Shown one piece after another: positions 34,801-41,419 of a DNA stretch of 64,000 nucleotides. The stretch lies in assembly GCA_946902875.1 (NCBI GenBank), contig OX336355.1:7027347-7091346 (forward strand), written 5' to 3'. The notes under the pieces were generated by a model. The model was not told the DNA's origin and did no database searches. It saw nothing but the letters and a program-made list of their open reading frames with translations. Both the position numbers and the translations under genes were made by a program. The number at the start of each line of letters is the position of its first letter. The stretch's first letter is position 1. The stretch is from Nematopogon swammerdamellus. Lineage: Eukaryota; Arthropoda; Insecta; Lepidoptera; Adelidae.

Positions 34801-35579
34801 AACTATTTACAATTGCGCTGTGCTGTTAGCTGTCCGGCTGGATTTGCCCTACCACCAAGGGAAGGGTTCAACAGTTTTACAGGGAATTCAAACCATGGAT
34901 CGACTTGTGTTCTTGCCTTAGCAAACTGACTTTGGACCTCCGCACCACGCGCACCGGGCAGGCATTGCATCCCTGCGCGCTGGACTTACCGCGGATGCGT
35001 ACCAACTGGTGCTGCAGATCTTTATTCTACAGGATCGGTAAATTTTGGAACGCTCTCCCTGCCCATATTTTTCCCCTCAAGTACAGTCTCGAATCCTTCA
35101 AGAAGGGCATGACTAGGCACCTCTCAGGCCGGCATGGCATTCGTAACCGAATGTCCATGGGCGTCGTTAAACACCTTATGGCGCGGCGCCACATGGAGCA
35201 CTTCCAATAAAAAAAACAGTCTGAATGAGAAAGAAATCAGCGCATATACCTACCTACCAATGGACGCACACACTGTGTAGCGTATTGCTTCTGCCGAGGC
35301 CAAACCGAGGCCGTTACCGCTGGCCACGAGTGATAATGAAAGACTGCTCAAGCTGAGTGAAATGTGGTAAGCAATGTGTACTGTACTTATTATTTGCAGG
35401 AGAGCGAGACAGAACGAGATCGGGACCGCGAGAGGGAAAGGGATCGCGTCTCCGGAGTGCAAGTGGTGGCGGCGCGCGGCGACAACATCATAGCCGTAGC
35501 CAACCCGGCGCTGCACATGCCGCAAGCTCAGCTGACGCCGCATGCGCTCCCGCATCCCGCGAGAAACCATTCCAACTGA
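26772..35579 (+). CDS. nab: NAB co-repressor (NGFI-A/EGR-binding protein), seven exons, 5' end missing
   Basis: Nuclear transcriptional cofactor of the NAB family, which binds EGR-type zinc-finger factors in vertebrates and Rotund/Squeeze in Drosophila. Exons: 26,772-26,873; 27,479-28,266; 29,571-29,698; 30,837-30,912; 33,462-33,523; 34,585-34,657; 35,400-35,579. All junctions have AG/GT borders and matching phases, giving 468 visible residues and a TGA stop. The first two exons hold conserved domain NCD1 ([55 protein letters not shown]). A Ser/Pro/Thr-rich linker of about 130 residues follows. NCD2 comes next (MCKDLELVMQMPETDPRRME; GRFDCKRKPEKPLTLHE; then VNEAAAQMC and RRDELFPLARQVV). The tail has a basic GKRARHQ, possibly nuclear localising, and an Arg/Asp/Glu-repeat stretch. 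Exon 1 here enters in phase 1, so at least one upstream coding exon is missing and was not found in 12,924-26,771. Confidence 0.95.
27171..27219. repeat. Hairpin with 20-nt arms in Nab intron a
   Basis: Left arm 27,171-27,190 and right arm 27,200-27,219 are complementary apart from one mismatch, with a 9-nt GC-rich loop (TGCCACGCG). The core is GAAGATGCGT/ACGCATCTTC. Too short for a typical metazoan pre-miRNA; probably a foldback relic or an RNA structure in the intron. Confidence 0.75.
27479..28266 (+). CDS. nab: Nab exon b (NCD1, linker, most of NCD2)
   Basis: Acceptor TTACTTTCCAG, donor CATGAG|GTGATG. Encodes 262 residues plus the shared Gly. The intron-like start of the longer ORF (from 27,421) is not coding: it lies before the acceptor. 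The Ser/Pro/Thr-rich linker is the low-conservation part of the family. After the donor the frame runs to a stop at 28,321, which would be read only if the intron were retained. Confidence 0.95.
28370..29135 (+). mobile_element. Cluster of element remnants in Nab intron b
   Basis: Two start-halves of family C (TACGCCGTCCGTCTGTC at about 28,407 and 28,585), then at 28,743-28,893 the 3' end of an RTE-like LINE, then the family C end motif (GCGAGTTCGACTCGCACTTG at 29,099). The LINE therefore appears to have inserted into a family C copy. Confidence 0.7.
28743..28893 (+). mobile_element. RTE-like LINE 3' end with (GAT)n tail
   Basis: One frame reads [20 protein letters not shown], then [11 protein letters not shown], a stop, QWTDTG and a stop: the C-terminus of an RT ORF very common in Lepidoptera, with one in-frame stop. 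A (GAT)n tail follows at 28,861-28,893. Truncated and inactive. A second copy is at 41,836-42,055. Confidence 0.85.
29571..29698 (+). CDS. nab: Nab exon c (end of NCD2)
   Basis: Acceptor GATGGTTCAG, donor CATTC|GTGAGT. 42 codons plus two bases. VMVNEAAAQM and RRDELFPLARQVV are the invariant end of NCD2. GC-rich third positions contrast with the AT-rich intron, supporting coding. Skipping from here to exon f keeps frame. Confidence 0.95.
29731..29893 (+). mobile_element. About 165-bp MITE with TCTAACCTGA termini
   Basis: Starts GGTCGTTCTAACCTGAGGCG and ends CGCTTCAGGTTAGGCCGTCC, forming imperfect terminal inverted repeats. An inverted copy of the whole element is at 34,358-34,523 in the same gene. 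Confidence 0.8.
29936..30338 (+). mobile_element. tRNA-headed SINE, full length
   Basis: The head is an intact pol III-type tRNA relic: A-box TGGCCGAGTGGTTTGGGCA, anticodon-arm-like region, B-box GAGTCTCGAATCC, closing at about 30,008. A body with GTTCGGAACCGGTGTAAAAC follows, then the shared core (CTTACTAGGTGGTAGGCTC, GATACCACCGTACTGGATG), a family tail (GGCACCTACCTTCTCGGAG; CTCCGACTCAGCCACTCATA) and a terminal A-run. This copy defines the orientation of the family. Confidence 0.9.
30501..30554. mobile_element. 54-bp perfect foldback element flanked by TTATTT
   Basis: Perfect 22-bp arms (30,501-30,522 and 30,533-30,554; GCAAAGAGTTTGTATTACGT...) with a 10-nt loop CTGCGCTCCA. The same 6 bp, TTATTT, precede and follow it. 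A diverged copy (AAGAGTTT...AATACAAACTCTTT) interrupts the tandem array at about 40,511-40,544. Confidence 0.8.
30837..30912 (+). CDS. nab: Nab exon d
   Basis: 76 nt, acceptor TGATTGCAG, donor CATCAG|GTCAGC. Encodes SLPAAQGSPAEDADEAPSSG followed by KRARHQ, with an acidic patch then a basic cluster that may be a nuclear localisation signal. Together with exon e it is 138 nt, a multiple of three. Confidence 0.88.
30960..33420. other. Nab intron d: AT-rich with MITE remnants
   Basis: Element-like pieces: an AACCCCGACACAAAAAGAGG motif at about 31,151, the diverged hairpin repeat at about 31,500-31,575, and a possible small MITE at about 31,646-31,770 (GTACAGTTCCTTGCAG / GCCGGGAACTGTAC ends). From 31,800 to 33,420 nothing is recognised; the short ORFs there are AT-rich and unsupported. 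Confidence 0.45.
33462..33523 (+). CDS. nab: Nab exon e
   Basis: 62 nt, acceptor CACATTGCAG, donor CCCAG|GTCGTA. Encodes DGEDGTRISPDASSRGATTP plus two bases. The low-complexity Asp/Ser/Thr composition fits the poorly conserved NAB tail. The exon is short and its borders rest on phase consistency with exons d and f. Confidence 0.8.
33731..34044 (-). mobile_element. tRNA-headed SINE lacking its head
   Basis: Inverse complement of 30,027-30,338, with high similarity over about 310 bp (ATGTAATCCGGAATGGGTGG to GGTGTAGGTATGCACGTAAA). The two copies face each other across Nab exons d and e. Confidence 0.9.
34270..34330 (+). repeat. (CACACCACACC)n short tandem repeat
   Basis: Imperfect CACCACACCCACA repeats over about 60 bp in Nab intron e. 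Confidence 0.8.
34358..34523 (-). mobile_element. Inverted copy of the 165-bp MITE
   Basis: Near-complete reverse complement of 29,731-29,893, including the central block CACTACTACACTCGCAGAAT. It sits about 60 bp before Nab exon f. Confidence 0.85.
34585..34657 (+). CDS. nab: Nab exon f
   Basis: 73 nt, acceptor GTGAACAG, donor CCTCCG|GTCAGT. Encodes SWWGVKTESDDADSRCSYSS followed by SPPP. The VKTE motif resembles a SUMO acceptor site (psi-K-x-E), which is inference. Joins in phase to exon e or, if d and e are skipped, to exon c. Confidence 0.88.
34890..35215 (+). mobile_element. LINE RT C-terminus (CR1/Jockey-like) in Nab intron f
   Basis: An ORF of 101 codons (34,905-35,210) reads LPRMRTNWCCRSLFYRIGKF, WNALPAHIFPLKYSLESFKK, RHLSGRHG: the F-R..R.WN.LP and SFK...RHL pattern at the end of many non-LTR retrotransposon ORF2 proteins. 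Only the last part of the element is present. It lies in sense within Nab and has no acceptor/donor arrangement joining it to the gene. Confidence 0.8.
35400..35579 (+). CDS. nab: Nab exon g (C-terminus and stop)
   Basis: Acceptor TATTTGCAG. 59 codons plus TGA, starting ESETERDRDRERERDRVSG, an alternating Arg/Asp/Glu stretch like those of splicing-associated proteins, and ending in a His/Pro/Ala-rich tail. No clear AATAAA lies close; an ATTAAA variant is at about 36,619. Confidence 0.9.
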   Translation, partial: ESETERDRDRERERDRVSGVQVVAARGDNIIAVANPALHMPQAQLTPHALPHPARNHSN

Positions 35580-35805
35580 ACTTAGCATAATCACTACAAT
35601 TCACTTATGACGACACGTAATCACTGCGAGTGACAGTTGACAACTAAGAATCACTGCGACTTAATTATGTGACAGCTGAGGAAGATTTAATTATGTGACA
35701 ACTATTCTCAATTATGCGATTTAATTATTTTTTATGTAAAACACATATTTTATTAATGATTAATTTTATTTATTATTTAATTATGTGACATGTGACGACA
35801 GGGAA

Positions 35806-36325
35806 TCACTGCAATTGGATTGTGTTACATGTGAGGTCGCAGAATCGCCGTAAGTAAATTGTGTGGCGTTGACCGTTGTGTGACCTATGGCGAGAACGAA
35901 AGAGAATCACTGCAATTGGATTGTGTTACATGTGAGGTCGCAGAATCGCCGTAAGTAAATTGTGTGGCGTTGACCGTTGTGTGACCTATGGCGAGAACGA
36001 AATAGAATCACTGCAATTGGATTGTGTTACATGTGAGGTCGCAGAATCGCCGTAAGTAAATTGTGTGGCGTTGACCGTTGTGTGACCTATGGCGAGAACG
36101 AAATAGAATCACTGCAATTGGATTGTGTTACATGTGAGGTCGCAGAATCGCCGTAAGTAAATTGTGTGGCGTTGACCGTTGTGTGACCTATGGCGAGAAC
36201 GAAATAGAATCACTGCAATTGGATTGTGTTACATGTGAGGTCGCAGAATCGCCGTAAGTAAATTGTGTGGCGTTGACCGTTGTGTGACCTATCGCGAGAA
36301 CGAAATAGAATCACTGCAATTGGAT
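35806..36325 (+). repeat. Five 101-bp tandem repeats just 3' of Nab
   Basis: GAATCACTGCAATTGG starts at 35,806, 35,904, 36,005, 36,106, 36,207 and 36,308 (periods of 98 then 101 bp). The units are almost identical, so the amplification is recent. Each contains CCGTAAGTAAAT, a close match to a 5' splice-site consensus. Degenerate AATCACTGCGA half-units extend back to about 35,600. The array may lie within the 3'UTR. Confidence 0.95.
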
Positions 36326-36790
36326 TATGGAAAAGTGACGACACGGATTCTTTGCAATGTATCTCGTGACACCTGACGATACAGAATCATTGTATTTAAT
36401 GGATATGCTTGGCATGTGTCGACATTTGTCACGCTATTTAAATGGCATATCAGCGACGATATTTGATCACTGCACTTACGACACATCCCGACAAATTATG
36501 CGGCAGGTTTGTTTAGGCCACGGCAGACAGACAGCCCCTGTACTGTAGGAGATCATCGATGTAGGAGATATGGTATGGAGAGTAATAAGGTTTTAAATTT
36601 TACCTTCAGAACCAGAAAATTAAATAACAAACTTTTGTGAATAAGTTGAAGTTCATATTCCCTTCTCATATGTTGTGCCTTGCCTTTCAAACTGTTTGTG
36701 AAGGAAAATGTACTTCTGTCCGCATCAACGAGTACATTAGGTAAAATGGTGCATAATAACGGGTGAGGGTGTGTGTGTAGATAACGATAG

Positions 36791-37000
36791 TAGATAACGA
36801 TACGCTAATGTATGTGTATTATATACTGATCACGTTCCCATACCAATTTTTTTTTACGATATAAAAACGTACTTATTAAGGTGCACACTTCACGTATTAA
36901 ATTTGAGGAGTGAGTAGGTTTTATATATCGTAAAAAAAATTGGTATGGGAACGTGATCAGTATCTGATACACATACACCCCTTAGCGTATCGTTACCTAC
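36791..37000. mobile_element. Foldback element, about 80-bp arms
   Basis: Left arm 36,791-36,868 and right arm 36,918-37,000 are near-perfect inverse complements (core GATCACGTTCCCATACCAAT), with a loop of about 49 nt. It has no coding capacity. Probably a MITE of the foldback type. Confidence 0.85.
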
Positions 37001-37084
37001 TAATGAAAGACCTTATATAAGTTATTTGCTTCCCCTGGTCATTAGGAGTAGATAATTTACATAGCATTTTTTTATTTTTCTTTC

Positions 37085-37490
37085 AGATAATTTTTTACGG
37101 TTCCGTATCCGTACGGTAGCCTATTGCTAAGCCTACGACGTCTGTCTCTCTGTCCGTCCGTCTGTCCGAGGGCTGTATCTTTTGAACCGTAATAGATAGC
37201 CGGTAAATTTTTTTACAGAATATATTATGTTATTATGGTGAATATCTTAAAAAATCTGAAATAAAATAACAAAAATTAAAAAAAATCAGCGGACGTCCCC
37301 AAACAAGAACCGAGTATTTTTATCAAAGTTTTTTTTTTGCTTTTTTCTATCGTAAAAACGGTAATACACACAAACGTCAAACTTGGTGTGATTTTGTGAA
37401 CAACTCTTAAGGCGGTGACAAACGCCAAATACGCAAAACATGCAAAAAGTGCGACAAAGAAGGTCCAAAACTGACCAATTGACACACATT
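37085..37490 (+). mobile_element. Family C element
   Basis: ACGGTTCCGTATCCGTACGG, CTGTCCGAGGGCTGTATC and ACAGAATAT words as in 21,820-22,157. The right end is altered. ORFs on the minus strand here are spurious. Confidence 0.7.
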
Positions 37491-37966
37491 CAGAAAATTA
37501 AAAAAATACTAACCTATATTTTGTTTCCTTGCCAACAAAGTGCATTGCTGGTTTTTTTAATAATGAGTAAAAGTAAGTAATAAACATAAAATTAAAAATA
37601 TATAAAAAAAGCATGAATTTTTCAAAATCTGAGTATGTGTGTATTATTACAATTTTACAATACCACCGATTCAAAGGTCACAAAGCTCTGAGAAAACTCT
37701 ATTCAATTTGTTTTATTATTTTATCCACGAAAGGAGATAAAAATAAAAAACAAAAAACGCCTACATGAAATTATTGACGTAATTCTTCAGTCGGAAGGGT
37801 AAAATTTTTGCCTTCGTCAATTTAGCAGGCACTTCAATACTAGATACAATTTTAGTTCCGGGCTCGCTTGCTCGCTCCTGCCCTGCTGCGCCCGCGTGTC
37901 GGTCGTCATTTCTGTCTTCTGTGTTTGGATCGAATGGAAAAAAGATAGGTAGGTTAGGTATATTTG

Positions 37967-38345
37967 TACCGTGTGGGATGGTAATTTAAAATAATAGCGC
38001 CACTGCATCTCTCCCCGTGCATGTCGTAAAAGGCGACTGAGGGATTTTTTTATGTAAACTGACACAGTTTGCTATATCACCTATAACATCCGTGATGTCA
38101 GCCCATAACACCGGGTGAACTTAGGTGCCATGTCAGTGCTTCCCTTTGGTCGTGCCGGCTACACTAAACTGGACGGAAAATACAAACTATTTCGGGATAT
38201 GACTCCCTTCTTTTTTTCCGTCCAGTTCAGTGAAGCCGGTACGACCGAAGAAAAGCACTGACATAGCACCTACTTCACCAGTTGTTACGAGCTGACATCT
38301 CGGATGTTGTATTGTAGGTGATGTTGCCACCGTGTCATTTTCCGT
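37967..38345 (+). mobile_element. Hybrid-head SINE interrupted by a nested SINE
   Basis: The third-type head (ACCGTGTGGGATGG ... AAAAGGCGACTGAGGGAT, 37,967-38,045) and the continuation (GGGATATGACTCCC, 38,193 on, to the tail at 38,345) are separated by a reverse-oriented 3'-end copy of the chimeric SINE at 38,046-38,192. GGGAT is duplicated at the insertion point. In the outer copy the shared core is deleted. Confidence 0.8.
38046..38192 (-). mobile_element. Nested truncated chimeric SINE (3' end)
   Basis: Poly-T, then ATGTAAACTGACACAG ... ACTAAACTGGACGGAAAA. About 147 bp, flanked by GGGAT on both sides, as expected for target-primed insertion. Confidence 0.8.
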
Positions 38346-38494
38346 ACCAGTATACAGTACGACCGTATCAGTAATATCTCTCTTCTGTGGTATCTATCAG
38401 TATACGCTCCGGTACGTAACTTGACGGGGCGTTATACGCATGGCTTTCGTTGGTATAACCACAGAATAACTAATAGGTACTGTGGTATAACGCT

Positions 38495-38640
38495 GTCTGC
38501 GCCTCCCGCGCCTCCACCGCGCCGCCGCCGCCGTGCCGCCTCCGCACCGCACGCTGCTACTGAGTTACCGCACCGCACCGCACCCCACCGCACCGTGCCA
38601 TGCTGCCGCCGCGCGCCCCGCGCGCGCGCGTGTGTATAGC
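38495..38640. other. Isolated GC-rich island
   Basis: Dense CCGCCGCC and CACCGCACCG repeats in otherwise AT-rich DNA, ending in a (GC)n/(GT)n stretch. No ORF with support. It lies in the convergent intergenic region and might be a repeat or a regulatory CpG-rich element. Confidence 0.5.
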
Positions 38641-38642
38641 CA

Positions 38643-38745
38643 GCAATTCAAAGGGAAGTCTCCGATATGGCACCTACCTTCTCGGAGGTAATATTGACCG
38701 GAGCATGAGTCCCTCTGACTCAGACACCCATACATAAAAAAAACA
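38643..38745 (+). mobile_element. tRNA-headed SINE, 3' end only
   Basis: GATATGGCACCTACCTTCTC, then CAGACACCCATACATAAAAA. 5'-truncated. Confidence 0.8.
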
Positions 38746-38802
38746 TAATAAAAATAGGCTGGGAAATATATTGGTGAAAGGTCCTTTGTACGTTTTCATA
38801 CA

Positions 38803-38821
38803 CCCCCCCCCCCCCCCCCCC
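38803..38821 (+). repeat. Poly-C tract (19 C)
   Basis: One of three long C homopolymers (others at 41,812-41,834 and 57,126-57,143). C-runs this long are rare in AT-rich insect DNA. Confidence 0.9.
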
Positions 38822-39264
38822 GGTATAAATATGATATAGTTTAGTTAAGGTTACATAAATACTATTGAACATAATATTTTGGGTAAGTTCTGTAAGACTG
38901 CGGCTTTCATGTATTCACGATTATGTTCATCATTGTAAATATAATTTCAATAAATAATGTAAAATATGTAGTTATTTTTATATTATAGTATATAACAGAC
39001 GTAGCATACAGATTAGTAGTCATTAGGTGCTAAGTTTAAGTGTATTGTAAATATTGTATAAAATATACATACTATAATGACGCCATCACAAGCCTTTTAG
39101 TTTTAACGACACCTTATGTAAATATTGACTATTTCAAGTTTGTACGCTTGTACCAACATTAAATATTTGCATCTGATGATGACCGTTCATTAGTTAGATC
39201 AGGAATAAATAAATTTCAATAAAATACATTATATAAACAATGCAAAGTGATTTATTATTTAATT

Positions 39265-39541
39265 TTTTACATACATACCACAAGTTGTATCCGGAAAATT
39301 TGGGTAAGCAGAGTAGTCGGTGTTGTGCTGTAAGTACTCTTGTAAGTTGGAGCACAACACCGACCATCACATTTAGCAAAGTATTAGGACCTCGATTAGG
39401 ACAAGATATCAAACAGTAAGTAAGGCACGAAGACCCACCTGCTGCGTGACTCGGTGTAAGGACCGTGCCAAGATTAGAGGTGGATATCCTGTCGCCCTTT
39501 AGCACGACACCTTGTGCTTATCTCTTAATCGCCTTTATGAC
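39265..39541 (-). mobile_element. (CATA)n-tailed SINE-like element
   Basis: Same family as 21,045-21,390, from the CATACATACCACA tail to the truncated head near ATCTCTTAATCGCCTTTATG. Confidence 0.8.
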
Positions 39542-39544
39542 ATT

Positions 39545-40235
39545 AAAATTTTTCTACTTCTAATTTAAGCGCATTTGCATATTATACACAATATATTATT
39601 TGCATATTGCAGATGTGAAGGTATATTAATTTTCAAATGATACACTAAAATAAATAAATAACTTTATTATTAATTTATAAATATCACATAATACTCTCAC
39701 ATCTCATGAAAAACAATTGTTCATTTTCACTTTAAGACTATGTTTTGTGCACTGGTGTTTATATTGAATAACTTACAATAAGTCACTATAATTTAATATT
39801 AAATATATGCTTGTAAATATCTGTACAAAATGTTTCAACCAACAATAATTTCCAAAATAAATCTACAAACACTGAACTTTTATAGAGCTAAGTCTAGGTC
39901 TTGACTTGAGCATAAAACATATTTACGGTGAAATCATGTTGAAATGGAGAATATTTTCCTTTTTTGTAGACTGTTAAAAAACATAAAAAGAATTTCAGAG
40001 AGCAATGAAGGAGTTGGTTCCACTATCTTCTCATTCGGCTCGAAAGAAATTTACCGAAATAATTTACATCGCGAAGTTAATTTGCTAATTAATTTCATGT
40101 AATAATTATTGTAATAACACCAATAAAGTTCAGTTTGACCTACAATGGTGGAATAACACCAAGGAGTGGAGTGGTGGAATAACACCATTAGAACTATGCA
40201 AGGTTGGGATAACAGCAAAAAAAATCAGAACTAAA
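39545..40235. other. AT-rich intergenic DNA, nothing recognised
   Basis: No repeat family or coding seen. It may hold polyadenylation signals of either convergent gene; TTTATT (minus-strand AATAAA) occurs near 39,663. Confidence 0.4.
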
Positions 40236-40239
40236 AAAA

Positions 40240-40955
40240 TGGGATTGCCTACTCAAAAGAACTTCGAGTTTCCGTTAGAACTATTAAAACACTGGAATTA
40301 CCTACTCAAAAGAAGTTCAAGTTTCCGTTAGAACTATCAAAACATTGGAATTACCTACTCAAAATAAGTTCGAGTTCCCGTTAGAACTATTAAAACTTTG
40401 GAATTACCTACTCAACAGAAGTTCGAGCTTCCGTTAGAACTATAAAAAAATTGGAATTACCTACTCAAAAGAAGTTCGATTTTCCGTTAGAACTATTAAA
40501 ACATTGGAATTACCCAAGAGTTTACACGTAATACAAACTCTTTGGGAATTACTTACTCAACAGAAGTTCGAGTTTCCGTTAGAACTATTAAAACATTGGA
40601 ATTATCTACTCAAAAGAAGTTCTAGTTTCCGTTAGAACTATTAAAACATTGGAATTACTACTCAAAAGAAATTCGAGTTTCCGTTAGAACTATTAAAACA
40701 TTGGATTTACCTACTGAAAAGAAGTTCTAGTTTCCGTTAGAACAATAAAAACATTGGAATTACTGCTCAAAAGAAATTCGAGTTTCCGTTAGAACTATTA
40801 AAACATTGGAATTACCTACTCAAAAGAAGTTCCAGTTTCCGTTAGAACTATTAAAACATTGGTATTACCTACTCAATATAAGTCAGATTTTCCGTTAGAA
40901 CTATTTAAACATTATTTAATTACCTACTCACAAGAAGTTCGAGTTGGGTACTATT
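40240..40955 (+). repeat. About 53-bp tandem repeat, thirteen copies
   Basis: Units read TTGGAATTACCTACTCAAAA then GAAGTTCGAGTTTCCGTTAG then AACTATTAAAACA. Copies differ by single bases, so they are older than the 101-bp array. One unit (about 40,506-40,550) is interrupted by a copy of the foldback element found at 30,501-30,554. The array begins about 300 bp downstream of the protease stop codon and may lie in its 3'UTR. Confidence 0.9.
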
Positions 40956-41192
40956 AACGCATTCTGTGGTTGGGTTAACATTTAAAGAATGTTTTTAAAC
41001 TTAAGTAACATTGAGAATGCTCTATTTGAACTTAGTTACGGTTAAAAAGTTGTCATCCAGTAAGTTAATTAAAGTATGGTTTCAGAAATCACAACAACCT
41101 TTTGAGATAACCAACCAAACGTAACTTTGACTTCGACTGAACAAAAACACGGTTGGAACGACGCCGATGAAATTCCGTTATAACCACAGATC

Positions 41193-41218
41193 ATATAAGT
41201 AATAGTTATTACTTATAT
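41193..41218. repeat. 12-bp perfect hairpin 3' of the protease stop
   Basis: ATATAAGTAATA - GT - TATTACTTATAT, about 45 bp downstream (minus-strand sense) of the stop codon. It is AT-only apart from one G/C pair and could be chance in AT-rich DNA. Confidence 0.5.
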
Positions 41219-41263
41219 ATAACTAACATACGGTTGAGATGTTACAATGGAGTTGGTTAAAAA

Positions 41264-41419
41264 CTAACGTAAATCAGTTCCGACGAGGTGCTGGTACAAC
41301 CAGGGCATGAAGTGCGTGGTGCGTGAGTATACACCCGGGAAGCCGGCCTGCGCGCACTTGCGCCCGAAGGACACCACACCGATCTGATAGAAGAAGGTCT
41401 TGTACGTCTGTGGGTTGTA
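41264..41419 (-). CDS. Protease exon 10 (end of catalytic domain)
   Basis: Phase-0 start after CCTGTTGCAG; 51 codons then TAG. Contains [20 protein letters not shown], with the pocket Gly in VSFG and the last disulfide Cys. A longer minus-strand ORF listed over this interval is in the wrong frame. Confidence 0.92.
   Translation of the reverse strand, partial: YNPQTYKTFFYQIGVVSFGRKCAQAGFPGVYSRTTHFMPWLYQHLVGTDLR

Noticed and set aside
34905..35210. Alternative Nab exon
   Set aside because: Its protein is the C-terminus of a non-LTR retrotransposon, also seen twice elsewhere in the window, and no splice phase links it to Nab.
35357..35590. 77-codon + ORF and 114-codon minus ORF over the last Nab exon
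   Set aside because: Shadow frames; the coding frame is fixed by phase with the upstream exons and the RDRE repeat.
40240..40955. CRISPR-like array
   Set aside because: Repeats are contiguous with no unique spacers; eukaryotic satellite.
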